Positions 59,442 through 64,000 of a stretch of DNA of 64,000 nt are shown one piece after another (within the stretch, counting starts at the first letter, position 1; each line of letters opens with the position of its first letter). This DNA is from CAUUCF01 sp045580225. Lineage in GTDB: Bacteria > Pseudomonadota > Gammaproteobacteria > UBA9339. Both the position numbers and the translations under genes were made by a program. The notes beneath the pieces were generated by a model. That model was not told where the DNA came from. It did no database searches and worked only from the letters and a program-made list of their open reading frames with translations. The stretch spans positions 19,831-83,830 of the forward strand of contig JAZNNJ010000022.1 of the NCBI GenBank assembly GCA_045580225.1. The letters run 5' to 3'.

Positions 59442-62400
59442 ATGAACGGTAATAGTTTAAATTTAGGTGAATACGGTATTGAGGAATCAGATATGAAGGA
59501 TATATATAGCTTAATTGGTGCTATGTTTAGGATTTTCCTTAACGAGTTAAAGGATAATTATAACGTATTGAGCACTTTTTCAGAAAAGATTGATGATTGT
59601 ACTTCTCCGTATTATGCGCGTAGTCAACGTGGAGCATATTTAAATAAAGCTTTAAAGTTTATGAAAATGTGTCTGTTGAACAAAATTGAAAGTAGCAAAG
59701 ATTGTGCACAGTTTTTTGAAGATTATGGTGATATTAAGCGATTAGTTAAGAAATTTTCCTCTATCATAGATGATGTACCAAAAAAAAGCATAGAAAGTAT
59801 TTTCGAAGAATTATCTAATGGTCTTCTTAATAAGACGGGCGAAGTTATATTTGAAAGTAAAGGAAAAAAGGGTTTATCGAATAGCGAATTGCGGTTAGGC
59901 TTGAAACAAGATATATGGACGTCATATACACAGATTATAAAAAATTATCAGCAGTATAGTGGCGATCTTATACGTGGGGTTTCTAATAGTGCATATAAAA
60001 AAGAAATTGAAGATAAAGTTTTGGAGCATGAAGTAAAGCAGGTAAAAGAATGTATTGATATTTTAGTTGATGACTATACTTGTATTTGCATAGATAAAGA
60101 ACAAACAGGCAGCTCATATCCATGTTTGGTTGTTAAATTAATTGGTAAAGTATGTGTAGATGAAATTAAATGTTCAATAATAAATGATTATGTTAAATTA
60201 TTGAAAACTAAGGATTCTTTAGAAAAACCTACTAGCAAGATAACAAAAAAAAGCATTGGGACGATTGGTAGCGATGCAATAGTAAATGAGATAATTACGG
60301 GAAGGGATAACATAGAATCAAAAATCAAAGAGTTAGTATCTAGCATTGATAATGTAAGTGATAATCAATTTGTAGAGCGAGTTTTTAATGAATTGTATAA
60401 TCAACAGTATGGTCAAGAAGACTGTTTGTTTGGAGGACTTTGGGTAGAAGGAAGTGAAAATGATATCAATTATACTGAAAACTGTAAAAATATAAATGTT
60501 AATTATGAAAGGATTATTCAAGCAATAGGAAAGATATTTGACGAAATCAGTGATAAAGAACTTCGTTCTAGATTAAATTCTACTAACACGAAGATTAAAG
60601 ATATACTGAATAAATTCAATGTGCCTGAAAAAGATAGTGGTAAAAAAGGGAAATTAGAAGAAAACATATACAAAAAATACAATGAGGCATTTTTAGAGTT
60701 TCTTAATCATTTAATGTCAGCGAGTATTAATTATTATCTGTATCAAGATAGGATAGGTTGTTATTTTGATCGACGTCAAAGTTTTGGATTTTTAACTCCT
60801 ACAGTTACCGATGTAGGAACAGGATTAAGGTTAAATTTTGGTTTATTGCCGCCAATAGCAATAAATTCGGTAAAAAAAGGAATAAAATATTTTGATCAAT
60901 GGTTAAGTAGTATAGATATAAAAGAATTATTTTTTTCGGAGATTTTGGATCATTTTCATGCTGAATCGTCTAATGTCAATCATGGAAAATTAACAGGAAA
61001 TGGACATTGGTTAATATTAAAGGCTATTATTGATAATAGTGCTAAGGATGATCATGAACAATTAGTAGCACCTAAAGTTCTCGATTTAGGTGAGTTAAAA
61101 AAAGCCTTTGAAACTAAAGCCTATGAAAATTTTGATGATAAAATTTATAGTATTGGTAATGTTAAGTTAGAAGGTAACAAAGAATATAACGATTTACTCA
61201 ACAAAATTCTTACAATGTATGACTTTGCGATACAAATGTTAGAATTGGAAGATGTTTCCTATAGCGATCGAAAAAAAACTAAATATTCTCTTGAAAAAAT
61301 TAAATATCAATATGAAAAATTAGGATTGCAATTAAAATTTCTCGAAGATGGTATTTTGAATAAATCTCCTCATGAAAAGTTAGAACATTTGAAAAATCTA
61401 CAGAAAAATTTTAGAGAAGCTGCGCTATCGTACTTATTAGCTGAGTATGTTGATAAAGAGGATGCTGAAATTGAGGTGACTAGTGAATCAGAAGAGAAGG
61501 GTGAATACGATGAGGAAAAAGTTCATGTAGAAAAATATCTCACTTCGTCCGGTATGACGGCGCTTTTAACTCCTTTGTTGGCATACCAAAGTGTTAATAA
61601 GGGTGAAGAAATATTTTGCATTAATGCTCCTTATTCCTATTTTGAAGTAGCAGAATTTCGTAGTTTGGTGCGGAAGTTAAATATTAAATTTATAGATTAT
61701 AGAAGATATAATTTGGTTAAAGATTATATAAATATAATAGGATCGGAAGCTAGTTCAGCGAATGATGAGAATATTGACAGTGTTTCAAAATGCTTAAAAA
61801 CGGTTATTTGTGATAATGTTATAAGGAATAAAAAGTTACTAAATTATATTATATGTGATATTGCTTGTTGGTTGCCGAAAACTATCAATAAAATTGGTGA
61901 AATAAGCCCTTTCTTGGACAGTAGTAATTTCCGTTATAGGAATGAATTTACAAAAAGGGTTGTTAACAAATTATCCATTAATCAAGATAATCCTGCAAAA
62001 TTTGTAATGTATTTTGATAATACTCCTTGTGTCAATGGTGATCCAAACCAGCAAATTTCATTTAAGAAACTTTGTAATGGAGATTTTGCTCAGTTCGTTG
62101 ATACGTTAATAGTAGATACTACTTCAACGTCTTCGAAACAAATGAATGAATTGATTTCAATTTGGAGAGATAGCAGTGGTTTTCCTTATATATTTTTTGC
62201 TGAAAGTGCCTTAAAAAATCGTCAGTTTGGCTTGGATTTTGTACAGTTTGGTATTAATAAGTTATACGTAAAAACTGATTTCGAAGAACATGCTAAACCG
62301 CTGCGTCAAGAAATGCATAAATTAACTGATGGACAAAGTTCAGTAATATCGACAGTGGTTCGTCGGGTACTTACAGCAGCTTCTGCGTATGTATTAAAAG

Positions 62401-64000
62401 AAAAATTTCATAACAGTAATGATAATTCAGAAAGTATATTGGATGGGTTACGTAATGATTCGAATAGTGAGGGTAACGGACGGGATTTACAGTCTAGTAT
62501 GGATGTGGAGGTTAAAAATAATTTTAATGCTCTAATGGAAGAGATTAGTATTAATGTTGGCAGTAATACAGAAATGGTTAGAGACGCTTTTGTTCAAAAG
62601 TTGTTCGATATATATCTTAATAGGATGCAAACTACCAATATGTGGGGTGGCGATTTAGAGTTAAGGGCTTTAGCTAATAAGTTGCGAGTAAATATCTATG
62701 TTCATGATGCTTCTGGTTTAAATGGGCAGCAGGATGTTGTTGTAAAACACGAGTTTAATGTAGACAATGGTCGTGGCACGATTAACCTTCATTATAATGG
62801 CAATCATTATTCAGTAGCTAATGAAGAGGGTAAAATTATAAGAAAAGTATTAGGTGATGGACATTGTTTATTCAGAGCAATATTTCAGTCATTGGAAAAT
62901 ATAGGTAAGAATAAAGAAATTTTTCCAGAAGTTAGTGATGGAGGAGATGCAGTTAATAAAATGAGACAATTTGTTTGTGATTATTACCGCGATATTGAGC
63001 ATAATAATGATCATCCGATAATTGCTCATTTATTATCAGCGATAGATGGTGCTGGTGTTTACGGAGCAATGTTTATAGATCAATATATAATTAGTTTGAT
63101 AAATCAATTTAACGAATGGCAAGTTGGTGGCGGTAATTCGATTAGTGGTGAGTCTGTTAAAAAAGCAAAGGTGGAAAATACATCTTGGGTAAGTGATGAT
63201 TTTTTATTAGATATGTTGAGCAAAGAGGGTTTTTTAGCTGAGGCGTATGAGATATTAATTCCTGAAGTTGATGGGATGTCGAATGTAACAGTAGTTAATA
63301 GTGAGAGTGATTTTGAAAAAGTATTAAATAGAGAGCGAATCATAGAAGATGGCTATTTTCGAACAGGGAAGTTTTTTATTCCAATGCTAATAAATGCAAC
63401 GGATAAAGATTTTGCTGAAATTAATAATCATTGGGTAGCATTAGTTGTAGAAGATGGTAATTCTGTTTATGTAGATCCAATGGGTTTTGAAATACCGAAG
63501 AGTATAGAAAAAGTTTTACGTAATAAATTATACTCTTATGAAGTGGTAGAAATTTTTGATAAGCAAGCTTGTCCCCAGATAGTAATGGATAAGGGAGAAG
63601 CCGATGATTTTCATTATCTTGAAGGCAATACAAATGATTGTGGTATTTTTTTGTTAGAAGCATTGCAGTGGATTAGTGAGCATAAAATCGATTTAGAATC
63701 TATAGGATCTATTCGAAAAAAAATGGCACAGACTACAGTAGAAAATTCTAAGCAATATGGTCAAGAGATACGGCAGAGGTATAGATCGAGTTTGTCTAAG
63801 CGGTATTTTATAGATGAAAATTATGATTTATTTAAGGATAGCTGCAGCAAAATGCAAAAAAAATTAGAATTTGATAAAGTTATAGATATGGTTAAATCTT
63901 GCTGTGAAGATAAAGAAATAAAAGCTAAGATAGAAATAAAAGATAACATCATTGAATTACAAATAAATCAAATTTTCGATTTTACCACCAATAAGGAGTT
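59442..64000 (+). CDS. Giant multidomain protein: PLP-like fold, permuted OTU, Ulp1-like peptidase (incomplete at window end)
   Basis: The frame is open for 1519 codons from ATG 59442 and leaves the window unfinished. Residues 1-430 are helical and unlike anything I know. Residues 430-500 (YFDRRQSFGFLTPTVTDVG) match the relic upstream. Residues 700-930 resemble cystathionine-synthase-type PLP enzymes: TSSGMTA (701-707), FVMYFDNTPCVN, IVDTT (Asp892), and ESALK (Lys925). Residues 1067-1147 hold OTU blocks in permuted order: WGGDLELRALA (Trp1068, Glu1073), NHYSVA (His1122), then GDGHCLFRA (Asp1139, Cys1142). Residues 1249-1405 resemble Ulp1/C48: WVSDDFLLDML, NNHWVALVV (His1330), VYVDPMG (Asp1345), TNDCGIF (Cys1400). 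No signal peptide. OTU and Ulp1 folds cleave ubiquitin, NEDD8 or SUMO, so a host-directed effector is likely. Function is inference. Confidence 0.8.
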   Translation, partial: MNGNSLNLGEYGIEESDMKDIYSLIGAMFRIFLNELKDNYNVLSTFSEKIDDCTSPYYARSQRGAYLNKALKFMKMCLLNKIESSKDCAQFFEDYGDIKRLVKKFSSIIDDVPKKSIESIFEELSNGLLNKTGEVIFESKGKKGLSNSELRLGLKQDIWTSYTQIIKNYQQYSGDLIRGVSNSAYKKEIEDKVLEHEVKQVKECIDILVDDYTCICIDKEQTGSSYPCLVVKLIGKVCVDEIKCSIINDYVKLLKTKDSLEKPTSKITKKSIGTIGSDAIVNEIITGRDNIESKIKELVSSIDNVSDNQFVERVFNELYNQQYGQEDCLFGGLWVEGSENDINYTENCKNINVNYERIIQAIGKIFDEISDKELRSRLNSTNTKIKDILNKFNVPEKDSGKKGKLEENIYKKYNEAFLEFLNHLMSASINYYLYQDRIGCYFDRRQSFGFLTPTVTDVGTGLRLNFGLLPPIAINSVKKGIKYFDQWLSSIDIKELFFSEILDHFHAESSNVNHGKLTGNGHWLILKAIIDNSAKDDHEQLVAPKVLDLGELKKAFETKAYENFDDKIYSIGNVKLEGNKEYNDLLNKILTMYDFAIQMLELEDVSYSDRKKTKYSLEKIKYQYEKLGLQLKFLEDGILNKSPHEKLEHLKNLQKNFREAALSYLLAEYVDKEDAEIEVTSESEEKGEYDEEKVHVEKYLTSSGMTALLTPLLAYQSVNKGEEIFCINAPYSYFEVAEFRSLVRKLNIKFIDYRRYNLVKDYINIIGSEASSANDENIDSVSKCLKTVICDNVIRNKKLLNYIICDIACWLPKTINKIGEISPFLDSSNFRYRNEFTKRVVNKLSINQDNPAKFVMYFDNTPCVNGDPNQQISFKKLCNGDFAQFVDTLIVDTTSTSSKQMNELISIWRDSSGFPYIFFAESALKNRQFGLDFVQFGINKLYVKTDFEEHAKPLRQEMHKLTDGQSSVISTVVRRVLTAASAYVLKEKFHNSNDNSESILDGLRNDSNSEGNGRDLQSSMDVEVKNNFNALMEEISINVGSNTEMVRDAFVQKLFDIYLNRMQTTNMWGGDLELRALANKLRVNIYVHDASGLNGQQDVVVKHEFNVDNGRGTINLHYNGNHYSVANEEGKIIRKVLGDGHCLFRAIFQSLENIGKNKEIFPEVSDGGDAVNKMRQFVCDYYRDIEHNNDHPIIAHLLSAIDGAGVYGAMFIDQYIISLINQFNEWQVGGGNSISGESVKKAKVENTSWVSDDFLLDMLSKEGFLAEAYEILIPEVDGMSNVTVVNSESDFEKVLNRERIIEDGYFRTGKFFIPMLINATDKDFAEINNHWVALVVEDGNSVYVDPMGFEIPKSIEKVLRNKLYSYEVVEIFDKQACPQIVMDKGEADDFHYLEGNTNDCGIFLLEALQWISEHKIDLESIGSIRKKMAQTTVENSKQYGQEIRQRYRSSLSKRYFIDENYDLFKDSCSKMQKKLEFDKVIDMVKSCCEDKEIKAKIEIKDNIIELQINQIFDFTTNKE

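Noticed and set aside
62640..62900. Two separate OTU domains, the first without Cys and the second without His
   Set aside because: Each block occurs only once, the two halves are 20 residues apart, and the following sequence is already Ulp1-like; one permuted domain is simpler.
63104..63663. Two frames of about 80 codons on the minus strand inside the giant gene
   Set aside because: They lie opposite conserved OTU/Ulp1-type coding sequence, have no family likeness, and are explained by codon bias of the real gene.
1..64000. CRISPR arrays, rRNA genes, prophage structural genes, replication origin
   Set aside because: No regularly spaced repeats, no 16S/23S/5S signatures, no phage morphogenesis genes, and no DnaA-box cluster were seen on either strand.

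Overview
The window is a gene-dense, strongly AT-rich bacterial chromosome segment. Its housekeeping genes look gammaproteobacterial: LpxA/KdsB lipid A and KDO genes, Skp, LolC/D, MacAB, FadL, EnvC, a HofQ/PilQ-type secretin, and a type A RNase P RNA. I cannot name the species. Several genes are shortened compared with E. coli homologues (ThrRS without TGS, small NadD, short PilQ, small FtsQ). Gene remnants are also present, and the right end encodes eukaryote-directed peptidase folds (OTU and Ulp1). Together these suggest a host-associated, probably intracellular bacterium with a moderately reduced genome, perhaps a Legionellales/Francisella-like or uncultivated relative living in a protist or invertebrate. 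That placement is inference.

Layout. 0-8.5 kb: end of fabZ, lpxA, miaA, one Lol permease with lolD, macAB, skp, rsmE. 8.6-11.6 kb: murC-murB-ftsQ. 11.9-15.9 kb: thrS-cobB-rlmN-rsmD, then a cold-shock gene and rnpB. 16.5-23.4 kb: lspA-accA-tilS, gpmI-envC, fadL. 23.6-26.4 kb: a compact type IV pilus/DNA-uptake assembly operon (pilM/N/OP/Q-like); two prepilin-like genes lie far away at 47-48 kb. 26.5-34.5 kb: metK, proS, aspS, yebC-ruvCAB. 34.7-39.6 kb: nadD and parC on the minus strand, xseA, HU, tRNA-Val, tRNA-Asp. 40-43 kb: PBP1A, a WecD-like acetyltransferase, tRNA-Gly.

42.98-47.0 kb is an island. A 137-bp segment carrying tRNA-Gly is duplicated on both sides in direct orientation, with the right tRNA copy degenerate. 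Between the copies lie an IS30-like transposase remnant, a GT2-GT8 double glycosyltransferase broken at an A7 run, and a second GT2 gene with a nine-base G tract, which is unusual in so AT-rich a genome and looks like a phase-variation switch. 48-56.6 kb returns to core metabolism: K+-independent H+-pyrophosphatase, DUF47-Pit phosphate uptake, nadB, tpiA, kdsB, and a GltD-like flavoprotein fused to a ferredoxin.

The right end (56.9-64 kb) is the most novel part. A two-gene module is present twice in tandem: a small precursor with a double-glycine leader and six conserved cysteines, followed by a very large protein. In the left copy the peptide gene has a stop at codon 2, the -10 box is damaged, and the large gene is a relic. 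In the right copy everything visible is intact: promoter, peptide gene, and an open frame of at least 1519 codons that runs off the window. The large protein has a PLP fold-type-I-like middle, an OTU domain whose conserved blocks occur in permuted order (His block before Cys block), and a Ulp1/C48-like domain with His-Asp-Cys. Two further precursors with double-glycine leaders (27.6-27.9 kb and 37.6-37.8 kb) suggest that this organism exports a set of such peptides; no peptidase-containing exporter is in the window.
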